From Symbiodinium natans (Eukaryota; Sar; Dinophyceae; Suessiales; Symbiodiniaceae), in assembly GCA_905221605.1 (NCBI GenBank), contig CAJNDS010002536.1, positions 188,001-252,000 of the forward strand: 64,000 nucleotides of DNA. The letters are read 5' to 3'. The translations under genes were made by a program, and so were the position numbers. This document shows positions 1-10,467 of the stretch, in pieces (the stretch's first letter is position 1; every line of letters starts with the position of its first letter). The notes under the pieces were generated by a model. It was given only the letters and a program-made list of their open reading frames with translations, had not been told where the DNA came from and made no database searches.

Positions 1-3000
1 TGCATGCTCCGTGGCTTGAGAACCCAAACTTGAACTGGGCTGAAACCTTATGCTGCGGGATCTGGCCTTGAGCAGCTTATAAGGGCACAAGATCCAGGGA
101 CTACGAATCTTGACGTGCGAAGACAGCATGGGGGGCCCCTTATCCAACGACTTGGCTTGGAGCCAGCAGGGCAGGCCAACAGCTCAGCTCCAAGGGATGC
201 ACTCGTGTGGCAAGGAAGGGGCTCACAATGCAGGGCGAAGATGGCTCAGGGTTGGTAGAAAGGGGTTTTTGTGGAAAGGAGAGGTGTTCGCCAGTCAGCG
301 TCAATCTCAGAAGAAAAACCGTCCAAGTCGTTTTTAGGGCTCAGTGGCTTGCTTTGCACTTTTGTTGCGGAAGCCTCTTGAATGAAATGCCCCAAACGGG
401 TCCAACAAAATGCGGCGGAGTGCATTAGAATCTGCAGGCCCCAACGAACCCGGACCAACAAGGAATTTGCCCTCAATTCGGTCCAGGTCTCCAACGTATC
501 AGCTGTTGGAGATACCTCAAGGGGCTTCAGGGCTCAGGCTTCGCACTGACTCAGCTCTATGGGCCTCGCGAACATGTGTGCAACCTCGGTGTCCAAGATA
601 GGCATCCCACCCCGCCCATCCATCCGCCGACAGCCTTGAGACTGCCTAAGTTTCTTGGGGCGCCAGCCGCGTCGGAGACGACTGACATCGAGAGGCTCAG
701 GGGAGGAACCTCGGTTCAAGTGACGTATTCACCGGGCTTCAGATTTCGCAATTCAGATTTCGCAATGGGCGCACGAAGAGCTCTCCAGCGGTTAACAGGT
801 GCAGGTTCAATCTGCCAGATTTGAAAACAAAGAACAGTGTGGCCTACACTAACTGCAGTGACCTTGTGGCACCTCGTTGCTGCAACTGGCAGTGAGGAAT
901 GATCAAAGCGCCTTGAATCCCCGCAACCGAGATCCGGTCCACAGACATGGACAGGGGCTGGTTGTGATTGTGCGGGCTTCCGAGCGATCGAACCTCAGAC
1001 GAGACACTGCGAAGGAAGTTATCGGCAGCCTGCAGAATAAGTCCTGAAGTTACAGATGGTGTGGGACCAGTGTGGGACAGGGCAGGCTTCAGCTCGTGAT
1101 AATCTTTTTGTGGTCAACAAGCTGACTGAAATATGACCGCAATTCATGCCTTGAACCTGTGAACTGTACCCCCACTGTCGGGATCTTTCGGGCTCCTGGC
1201 CGCCTCATTCTTGGGTGCCGCCCTCTCCGAGCTTGCAATTTCTTTTGTGGGGTTTCGAAGCTTTGGGTGAAGAGGCCTTGGGTGTTTTGACGGTCAAGAT
1301 TCGGAAACAGCAAGCTGAGACAACAAGCGCAAGAAGGACCTCAAACTTCTCGTAAACGAGACTCTTTGCTATTAAGGGCTTCTAACCGAGTTGGCATCGC
1401 TGCCAGCAGCGCTGCGCACCACAGGTGGGAGTATAGGAAAACACAGGCCAAGCGACGCAACAGCATATTTAGGTTGAGCATGCGCCCTATACTCTTCAGG
1501 ATAAAATGAGAGGCTCTCCCAGTTCTGAAGCCTCGAAGCTTGAAGCCCCGAAAGTGAAAGCTGGTGCCTCGCTGGACGATATTGGCGCCGCAGGCTCGCG
1601 AGATTCTTTGTCTCGGCCTCCAGGTGCTGGGCTGTGCTGTGGGCACAGGAAAGTGTAGATTCGGTGCAGGGACCGCAGAGCAGCACTCAGAAAATAAAAA
1701 CGTGCGGGGCGGATCAGTGTCAAAAACCGCAGTTCGTACCCGCATGACTGGTTCTGCAATCAGGGCGTTGTGAGGAAACGCCGGCACACGGGCGGGAACC
1801 CAACATGTTTTCTCCATGCTTGCGGGTTCCCACTTGACAGTATACAGTAGGTGCGAGCACTGCATGTCCTAGGGCTGTGGACGAGAGTCACGAGAGGGAA
1901 GATTGCTCAACCTGAACCTTCTCCTTGCCTCGATGTCTTTCAGGTCCCCCAGCCCTTGCGGCTCCAGGACATCGGAGAACGAACTTCGACCTCGCGAGAA
2001 TCTGTTTGTCTATCGGTTTCAGGAAGGTGCGACTTGAGGTGCTTCCGTGTGGTCTGCAGCTGAGTTGATTATCCGACCACCAGGCTCCCAGGCTCTCCAA
2101 CTCCATGCCGGAGGCGTAGGCAGGTGCTAGGGGTTTTCACCGCGGTTGGTGTGGTGTGGTGGGAGGGGTGGGAGGGCTTGAGCTTGGGGTTGGGGCTTCC
2201 GGATGTTGTCTTCATATGTTGGTGCAGAGCTTCGAGCCCGACAAAAGCCACCACCTGCTGAGGCGCTCCTGGTCCTACTTGGGGTTCTAATTTTGCCACC
2301 CGCACTGCCCAGGGACAATTCGAGGACTCACAGAAACCACAGAAGCTCAGGGTTCGGATGAGTCTTTTTGCCTGTGCAGGCATGGCGGTGCTGTCCACAG
2401 GCGTGGGTCCGCTTGGCGGCTGCATGCCGTAAAGCTCCTGCTTGCGCTTCTGAACTGAGGGGAAGTTCGGAACTCAAGAGATTCCTCAGGACTCCCGGTG
2501 CAAACTTTTCGGTCAAGTAGGATTTGTGCGATTCCAGGTTTTCAGGCCTGCTGTGTGGTTTGGGGAGCGGTGGCTTGACGCCGGCACTGAAGTAAAAGCA
2601 AGTATGCTATGAAGAAACTCTCATCATCCATGGGCGTTGAAGAAAAGAATAGGTGCGTGGAACAAGAAGCCATCCGACTAATCCATGAACCCTCGCTCCC
2701 TTGAATCCTGCAGTGCAGTTTTCTATTTCAACGATGTACAAGCGACAAAGAAGTGAAGCACGTGAGGCAGATTAAGTAGCGAGGCTCACCCCGTGATGAG
2801 GCAGTGGGTAATCAAGAGATGTCGACGCACAACATCCTCAGCTTGTGATCGCTTTGCTCGATCGTTTGTATGTTTCCGTGCTGTCCTTGCAAACCACGTA
2901 GACACGCTAAGAGCAGGAGACGAGCAAACAAAGAAGCGCGCCACTCTCTGCCCCGGTCCGTTCGCAGCTGCTGATTCTGCGCAGTCAGGCGCTGAAGAGC

Positions 3001-3480
3001 CTAAGCTGCCAGCACTTTGGGAAGCTTGGGCTTCGACTAAGCATCACAAGAGTCACAGCCGCATGTATTCTGCACCTATGCAGTGGCACGGGCTCCCTGG
3101 TGACTGTCGTTTCTGATTCATGGTGTGTTCGGTCAGGGTATTGTGGTCAGCATGTGTAATGCACAGAACCACGCGGCACCTGCCAAATGTCCTAAGTTGG
3201 CTACACCCCCCATAATTCGATCCATCATGCGATCCTGTGGACCTTTAAAGTGCGACGTTGGGCAGTCCCTCTGCAGTGGAAGATATCTGAAAATGACTCT
3301 CAGATTTGGAATCCCCGACTTTGCTCTACCGTGGGTGACCGGCGAGTTGGGAAAATGAGTCAAAGACAGAGTGGACCGAGTCCAAAAGAAAAAATTGACC
3401 GAGCCCCAGGACAGGACAGCACGCGTCAGAAAACCATGCAGCATGAGTCAGAAAAACGAGGCAAACTGAGGAATCGAGTG

Positions 3481-3650
3481 AAACCCTTAAGCCTTAAAAG
3501 CCAGAAATGCCTGAAACCTTAAACACGCCTAGCAGCCTTACCCACAAAAACCCCAAAGTCATGACCCCTAAGACCCCTACCTGCCCTAAACATTCATTGC
3601 ACCCTAAACCCATTTGCATCAGCGAAACCCTAAACTAGGGGGGGGGGGGG
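3481..3650. repeat. Degenerate CCCTAAA (telomere-like) tract ending in a G13 run
   Basis: The plus strand repeats variants of CCCTAAA (aaacccttaa, ccttaaaag, ccctaaac), spaced by short unrelated sequence, and ends in a run of 13 G at 3638-3650. It is an interstitial degenerate form of the TTTAGGG telomere repeat, not a chromosome end, because the sequence continues on both sides. Confidence 0.75.
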
Positions 3651-3843
3651 TCTTTTCTGTTTTGACTCAGTTGAGGTGACTTGCAGGTACTTCTCCTGAC
3701 TTGAGCGTTTCTCACATCATGCTAGTGGCGCCCCCTTGTGACACCCCCGCTGAAGCACCAAAACTTCGGCTATGGAGTCTACATCTCTTTTGTGCGAGTC
3801 CGGTTACTCTACACATCTTTGTAGCTGTGTAATCGGCAATCAC

Positions 3844-3870
3844 AAACACACACACACACACACACACACA
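3844..3870. repeat. CA dinucleotide microsatellite
   Basis: A short uninterrupted CA repeat. It creates a run of alternating His/Thr codons in overlapping open frames, which are not genes. Confidence 0.9.
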
Positions 3871-4750
3871 ATGGCAAAGCGAATCGCAAGACGAAACGAC
3901 ATGCTGGTGCATGAAACGGCTCTCCGCCTTGGACCTGGCAGCTGGGATGTGCTCAGGCGCCAACATTGCGCAGCTGAGCTTCTTCAGCAGCATCCTCAGA
4001 TGAATCTCGTAACTGAATGGAGTGCAGCCCTGAGTTTGTGTGTTTGCGTCTGCGTGTTTGGTCCACGAACCCTCCAGCTTCGTGTCAATATTTCGGGGCT
4101 GTGGATCCGAAATGGGGCCAGGTCTGCAGCCGCAACATGCGACCGTCCGAACTATGAGCTGAAGTACCGCTAATCCTGCACAAAACGGCTGTCAACTTAC
4201 ACAGCTTGGAGTATGCAGATCGGTGCTGCGCATTTTCTCGAATGAAGCTTGCATGTCCGGAGAGACTCAATCGAAAGACAGCCTCGGACGCACCACGCCC
4301 GAGGTCCAAAACTTGGGCTCGGTAAGCCTTGAAGTGGCAGCTGCTAAGATCTGATCTGCGAATGTGTCTGTTGTCGTGAGGGAGAGCGCTGCAGCTCCCG
4401 TGCTCTGCCTTCGTTCCTGTGAGCGGCCCCTCTGGCGCAAGGTCGAAGACACCACTGGCTGCTGAGACTGGTCTCCTGCTTGAGGTCTCGGGCGGAGGTC
4501 AACTTCTTGGCTGTAGCCTTGGCTTTGGGACTCTGCCAGCACATCATCTAGCGGCGCCTACCGAATGGCATCAACAAACTCAACAAGACCACATTGCAAT
4601 TGCAAGTCCAAACAGCCGTGAGTAGGTGGAGACATCTCGCGCCATGCACGCTCTGGACTGCACGTGAGTGGAGAAACCTCTCTGAGCATAAGCTCTGGAT
4701 CGCGGCGCGTCTGCATCAACCCGACCCTCGGCTCTGCGGTCCATGCTTTG

Positions 4751-4908
4751 ATGGGTTCAAAGTAAGCAAGTGTAAGTGAAAGTGCACGTTCAAGTGTAAA
4801 CATGCAAGTGTGACAGTGAACGTGCACTTGCAAAAGTGAAAGTGCAAGCGTAAGGCGGAAGTGTAAACAGTGTACGTGCAAGTGCAAGTGCAAAGTAAGT
4901 GTACGTGA

Positions 4909-4945
<37 letters not shown>

Positions 4946-4960
4946 TTTTTGTGTTTGTGT
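4751..4960. repeat. AAGTG-type tandem repeat followed by GT microsatellite
   Basis: From about 4762 to 4905 the plus strand carries many imperfect copies of a 6-7 base unit (AAGTGCA, AAGTGTA, AAGTGAA), followed by a GT run at about 4914-4942 and a TTTGTG-type run to 4961. The NTase open frame on the minus strand reads through the whole array, giving a His/Thr-rich then Leu/Phe/Thr-rich tail. That tail is probably repeat translation, not a conserved domain. Confidence 0.85.
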
Positions 4961-5821
4961 TTGACACGACGGCCTGGAACAACAAACGAACGAACAGGTC
5001 CAGTGCCGACCTACAAAGAAATTGACAGAAAGCTTCCCAGCACGGCCTGGGCTCCGAGATGGAAGATGTATCCTCGGCAGTCCCTGAGGAAAGATCTTAC
5101 CCACAGTTCCCTTCATCGCCGCAAACTCCTGATGCTCATCTTCCAGTATCTGCTTGCAGCACAACAAGAGCAGGGCCTGTGGTCCGCAGTCACGGCCTGC
5201 AAGATACTTGTACACAACTTTCGAATGCATTTCTTGGACAAGCTGCTCGATCGCGCAGGCTTTCAGTCGGGGCTGGGTGCGCTGAAACAGGAACTTGAGG
5301 AGCTTCACTGTTAGGCATGCCGATGTGTTCTCCAAAAAATATGTGCCTGCCCGCTGGATCAAGGGTTCGATAGTTGCGGCATCGTCGATATAGTCCGCGC
5401 TCTCGGGGGCGATTTCAACATAAATACTGCCCTCCTGCAACGCCTCGACCTTGTAAGATATGCTCAGAGCCATTTTAATCCTGGGAATGGTGGACACCCC
5501 TGGAAGCCGATTGCACAAACTCTTCAATTTGTACATCTCATCCATGGTCACTGGCCGCCCAGTTTTCTCAATATGATAATCGAAATCCGAGTCGTCGGTG
5601 AAGGTGCCTTTGGCCCGAGAGCCGTGCAAGACCAGTTGCACTTGGGGTCCCCAGATTTGGTGTGCCAGGGGTTCCACTTTCGCCATCAGCTGATGTGCCG
5701 CATCTCTCTTATCGGCCAAGTGTTCCTGCCCGAGGCTCTGCGCAAAATGAATAAGCCGTGGTTCATCATGTACACAGGCCTTCAATCTACCGATGATTTC
5801 CTCCGAAGTCAACTCAGCCAT
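4790..5821 (-). CDS. Nucleotidyltransferase-fold protein (OAS/CD-NTase-like or other Pol-beta family NTase)
   Basis: This is the best uninterrupted coding region of the window: 343 codons from an ATG at 5821. Residues 67-81 carry the nucleotidyltransferase signature, GSRAKGTFTDDSDFD, with the Gly-Ser pair at 67-68 and the two metal-binding aspartates at D79 and D81. A later strand, SIYVEIAP (132-139), places E136 where the third acidic residue is expected. A helical part follows (KLLKFLFQRTQPRLKACAI, from 173), as in OAS/CD-NTase and related proteins that follow the palm with helices. In the family this fold transfers a nucleotide onto RNA, another nucleotide or a protein; the substrate cannot be told here. 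From about residue 275 the frame only translates the AAGTG/GT repeat, so the true C-terminus may lie at about 250-265, by splicing or otherwise. Apart from that tail no intron is needed, unlike all other genes here, which fits a retrocopy. The family is fairly certain, the subfamily is not. Confidence 0.82.
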
Positions 5822-8279
5822 AGGCGCACCGAATCTCGAAGTCTACGTCTACGCCTACACTACACAGCAACATGTGTCCTGTGACTCCTCGAGCCGGCAA
5901 GCAGCTTAATGGCTCGCAAAGCAGCCACAGCATGGTGACTTCGTGCATTGAGCGCCTTGTATCATAGTCTGCGACTTACCAATTTCGTGGTGGAGTGCCC
6001 CTTCCAAGTGCGCAAAAATGACCACTTCGAAGGAGCTCAGCAGTTCAGCGGCGACTCTTGCGTGAGCTGCGCATGCCCTTGCTCCGGCAATAATCCTTGT
6101 CCCTACTCATGCACGCATCAACAGCTCGTGCTGAGCTCCACACCGCATCGGCTGCCGAGGAACTCCCTGTTTGAGGCTGCTACGCCCTAAGCTTCCTTGA
6201 ACAATAGGACGGACGAGCCTATGCTAGGTGAGGGATCGTTTGAGCACAATCCTGCAGACATTGCAGGCACGGACTCTTGGCCCACGAAACAAAGTTGTTC
6301 AAAACAGAACTAACCAACTCAACAGCTTGCAACTGCCCACCAAGCACTGAAACCCAAACACCCACAATCTGCCGCCATTCGCCTGCAGCCTCAAGACGAA
6401 GGACTTGCGACTGGAGGCTGCTGTTCATGTCCTGGCTTTCAGGTGATAAGGCATTTGCGTGTGGCACGTAGTCTCCTAGAGAGTTTGAGCCTACTAAGGA
6501 ACAGATGAGAGCACTGATGGCCAAAACTTCGCATACGGCGCCTGGGTAGCTCTAGTTTTCCCCAAGGGAGATCATGATCCTGAAATCCCGGGAGGTTACC
6601 TTCAAAATCCCCACCCCGCAGCTGCTGAATGTGGAAGACGGGTACATGCGGAAGGTGGGCACTCCAGGGATACTCGGCTTCTTGGGGGATTCTCTGGGGA
6701 TGGGCACTCCATCTGAGGATTCTGGAGCGGCTTTTTGGCCCTTCTGAACGCTAAGAAGATTTGTACGGTCCCGACAATTCTTTTCATGGGCCAGCATTTA
6801 TGAATAGAAGCATTCTGGGTATTCTAGTTTTCTACTAAGACACAGACTATATGAGGACAATATACTGCCACGTGAAGAAAGGTAAAAGACTAGGAAGATA
6901 AATAATGATGAAATTTCAAGACATGCACTGGACATGCCAATGAAAAGTTGTAGGATATAAGATTCCAATATCCAATATTCTTAAACTTTGGAAGGAGGGT
7001 TGGCTAATTTACTTTGTTCATACGCTCACACGGAGTTATTGGCATTCGTCAGCAAAGATGGTAAGTTATAAGGTTGAACAGTCCAACAACCGATGCGCTT
7101 GTTATGATTACCATTTGGACATATTTCAGGGTGTGTTGTGTCGTTTGCTGTGCTCATGACGTTACATGTGCTTGAATGTCGTCCAGAAGCCCTTTTTTGA
7201 TATTAGCAAATTGCGGCCCCGTTTGAGGAGCATATGGTGGACTGACAAAGCTGACAAGCCCACAGCGAGGGTGGGGGAAATTACACCATCATCCTCAGCT
7301 ACGGCTGTTCGATGCCCTTCGTTGGAGACACTAGCAATCACCATTGCATGTCCGCAAACCCCACAAGCTTTCACATTCTTTGTTGGAAACCCTATCCTAC
7401 TACAATCCTACCCTACGCCCTCGAAGCACTTTAGGGCAGCCGGCGGTCCATCAGCCGCCTGCACTCATCCCGGAGCTTGAAGACCTCTCGCCGAAGTTAC
7501 TGGGCTGAGTCTCAAGGTCTGCCAGAGTCTGGGTACTAACTGGGTACACCCTGCGCCTGTTTTTAGGCTAGCTCGTGCTCTGAGAAGTTCCAGATGAAAA
7601 CAAGCCGAGCGTGGCCCGTTGCCCGAGGCACAACTTCTTACCACTTAGCTGCAAAGAAGAAGCAAATGAGGCCCTTTGTGGCCAGTGGCCACGCTGCTTC
7701 TGATACGCCCGCCTTGCTGTAACAAGTATTCATATTCTTCATGGCATAGCTCCTACTCGACCAGTCCTGCAAATGAACTACACATGCAAGTCACTTTCTG
7801 TCTCGCAAATCTTGATCACGGGTCTTTGTCCCGACAAGCCCCTGCATTGGTGCAGGGGTTGAATTAAAGCCCCTGGTAGAGGCATAGTTTGGCGTCATGT
7901 CACCTTAAAGCACCCAACCCACTAGCTACTTGGCATCTCATCTTTCCGCACAAGCCTCAGGTCTACAACGCTTACGACACGACGCAACCCTCTGCAGCGT
8001 CGTTGGCGGCTTTCACCGCATTTGAGGGCCTCAGTTGTGTCAGTCTTCATGCCCTGCGACGCCGCTACTCAATCTGGAAGAGGGGCTAAAGCACGTCGCA
8101 AACACGGCCTGGAGTCTCATAGCCAGTCTTGCCCCCGAGCTCAGAGTCCTCCCCACTGTTGCCCACTCCACAGAAGGGGGTTCCGTAAATAGGGGAGACT
8201 CCCAAATAGGTTATACAGTGGCCCCTTATAATAAGGACCCCCCAAAAAATAGGTGCCCCATAATCTTGGAAACCCCAAC

Positions 8280-8385
8280 AAGGCCCAAGAAGCAGCCCTA
8301 AACTTTACCTAGACCCTAAAACCGAAACCCTAAACCTGAAACCCTAAACCATAAACCCCAAACACTAGACCCCTCCCCCCCCCAA
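8280..8385. repeat. Telomere-like CCCTAAA tract flanked by a 25-base direct repeat
   Basis: Degenerate CCCTAAA units at about 8299-8370 end in a C run. A phrase of the form aacaaggcccaagaRgcagcc occurs just before (about 8276-8298) and again just after (about 8383-8404), so the tract sits between two nearly identical short direct repeats. This could be a target-site-like duplication or a local tandem duplication. Confidence 0.65.
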
Positions 8386-8508
8386 CAAGGCCCAAGAGGC
8401 AGCCAGCTCCGGCCGCGTGCGGCCTCAACCTCGGCGAGGCGCTTCTTCAGCGAGAGCCGCGGGGGCGGCCTCCAGCGGCAGTGGCCAGCCTGTGGCTCAG
8501 AAATCTTC

Positions 8509-8800
8509 ACGGAGTTATGTCAGGATACTAGGATATTCCTTTTTATCAAATTATACTAGAAAAATCGTCAGGGAGTTACTGTATGACGATTATTACCATG
8601 TTAGCATAATGATTCCTATATTACGCTGTTGTTTCTCAGAAGTCTTCAGGGAGTTGTGCGATTCCGTAAGGATGTGGCTATATTACTTCATCAAATTGTA
8701 CTATACTACTACTTTACTACGTAGACTATCTATCTTAATATTCCTATATTACTTTATCAATTAAACTATGTTACTACGTTACTACGTAGACTACAAGTTA
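8509..8800. repeat. AT-rich degenerate tandem repeat (TACTACGTAGACTA-like)
   Basis: The plus strand is strongly AT-rich with repeated TTACTACGTAGACTA and ATATTACTTTATCAA phrases (for example at about 8713-8730 and again at about 8770-8793). No coding or RNA feature was recognised. Confidence 0.7.
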
Positions 8801-9344
8801 TAGGGAGCCTCTTTGGGAGATGCAACTGGGCTTTTGCTGTTCAATCTCGCTGTTGCTCGCATGGCCTTGACAGGGTTTTTAGAGGAATGATACACAGCCA
8901 AAACAAAGCTTCAGAAGTATTTTGGGCCGACCTATTCTGCTCGAAAGGATCCACGTGGCCTTCTATTCTCATCCAGCCAAAGGGGAGAGATGTGGGATCT
9001 CGGTGGGTTCTCCCTAAAGCTTAGGGGGCCAAGGGAGTTTGAGACAGGGGGTTTGGCCTTGTGCAACCCGCTATTGAAGCCTGGCCTGGTGGCAGCCAGT
9101 TGGGCCCAGGGCTGCCTCAAGGCCTGCAGATCTGCGGGACTTTCAGTGGCTGAGAGAGGTGCTCAAATCGTTGCGGACTGAGAGCACTTGGAAGTTGTTG
9201 GCGCTCTTGGGGGGGCAGTCATGATTCTTGGTTCAAGGCGCATGGGGCTCCGGCTTTGGCTAGGGGATGAGGCGTTGCACGGACGAAGCCAGTGACGAGC
9301 TAGATGCTGGCTACGAGCTCCTGGACGGACAGAACTGTCCTGAA

Positions 9345-9800
9345 ATGCATGGCCAGCCGCCTTGATCTTCGACCATCTGCTGAAGCATGGCGTAACTGGA
9401 TGCAGGCCCCTCGCCATTGTGCTTGTTGGCATCCAGGAGCTGTTGGAGGTGTCCAGGCTTCGACGCCTCCCACCTGCTTGGGGAACTAGTCCTGGGGATT
9501 GTGCGTAAGGCCAGGAAAAGTCAGGTCGGAAAATGTAAGGTGGTGGCTAGCTAAAGAAGCCACCTTCCCTAATGCACAGGAGTTCTTCGCGCTGCGTTGA
9601 AGCAGCCAACGTCACGACGGCGGATGGGAGCAGTGACCAGTGGAAAGGACGCCCAAACTTGCGAACGCCTGCCTCAGTCGCGTCTGCAGGGTGCCATCGT
9701 CCAGGAACCCTGGCAGCGTCACGTAAGGGTCGAAAGTGACGGTGACCTGGTGCAATTCGCGACCTGACGCATGGGTGCCCGGCAGGTGAAAAAGCTCAGG
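9345..9800 (-). CDS. Candidate exons downstream of the calpain gene, unrecognised
   Basis: Two minus-strand stretches read like protein. At about 9345-9450 the reading contains LLDANKHNGEGPASSYAML and then QMVEDQGGWP. At about 9650-9800 it contains LPGTHASGRELHQVTVTF and then DPYVTLPGF. They lie 3' of the calpain FWMPWDEF exon on the same strand, so they could encode the C-terminal part of that protease or a separate gene. No family was recognised and the splice sites were not resolved. Confidence 0.35.
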
Positions 9801-10467
9801 GCTCTCACTGTCAGCAGTTGCTCCACTTCTCGTCAGACGCTGCTTCGCAACAGCGTTCTGAAGACAACCCCCCCCCCCCCCACCCCCACCCAAAACAACA
9901 AAAATTAATGTTAACTGCCAATTCCAATTCTATACGACGCAAGCCAGGATGCGAAGCGGGAGCGGTGCCATTTTTGTCAAGCTTGGGCAAAGCTCCTGTA
10001 GCTGCACTGCAGCACTGCAGCTGGGCTGTGGAACTGGGAGGTGGGAGTTTTCCCCCGCCCAATTGTCAGACCAAATTCTTGCAAGAGTACGCCCCAGTAA
10101 AAGCAGACAAGGCTCCGCTTGGCCGCCCGGCGCCCCACGGAGAGGAATCGTCGAGGGGCCTTCTGCAAGCTCGGAGCCTGCGGAGCGAAGGGCTGGGTAG
10201 GGCTGTCCTTTAGCTGCTTTTGTTTTTCATGTTCGCATTCTCCGTGGCCCCTTCACATAGAACCTCCAACTCACAGCACCTCTCGCTTCATGTCCTGGGC
10301 ACCTCATGAAACACTCGCTGCCCAGTCTCCAACCGTGAGCCCCACACCCTGCAACGACCCTAAAGCTTGTAGTTCACTATACCGCACGCCAAGTTTCAAA
10401 CCCTCCCCTCCCCTCCAAGAAAAGTGTTGCTGGAACAAGGCAGCTGGCTCGATGGCTTGGGGGACAC

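Larger units (their letters stand above)
1..4750. other. Region with no assigned gene
   Basis: No protein family was recognised on either strand. A minus-strand reading around 2205-2310 looks mildly protein-like in two different frames, so neither was accepted. The stretch holds a telomere-like tract (3481-3650) and a CA microsatellite (3844-3870). A 174-codon minus-strand open frame (1341-1865) has no recognisable motif. If the NTase gene to the right is transcribed leftwards, this region lies downstream of it and may hold its untranslated end. Confidence 0.5.
5830..9300. other. Intergenic stretch without recognised genes
   Basis: No family motif was found on either strand. It contains an AT-rich part (about 6790-7120), a telomere-like tract (8280-8385) and an AT-rich degenerate repeat (8509-8795). 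The upstream side of the NTase gene (5822-6200) would be its promoter area, but no TATA-type or other promoter element can be defended. A 101-codon minus frame at 6219-6524 has no recognisable motif. Confidence 0.5.

Noticed and set aside
1341-1865. 174-codon minus-strand open frame
   Set aside because: No recognisable domain, cysteine/arginine-rich random-looking composition, no supporting neighbours.
9612-9893. Polyglycine-starting frames next to C runs (also at 24400-24705 and 61510-61844)
   Set aside because: The Gly runs come from poly-C on the other strand. Homopolymer translation is not evidence for a gene; only the later part of the 9.6 kb frame was kept as a weak candidate.
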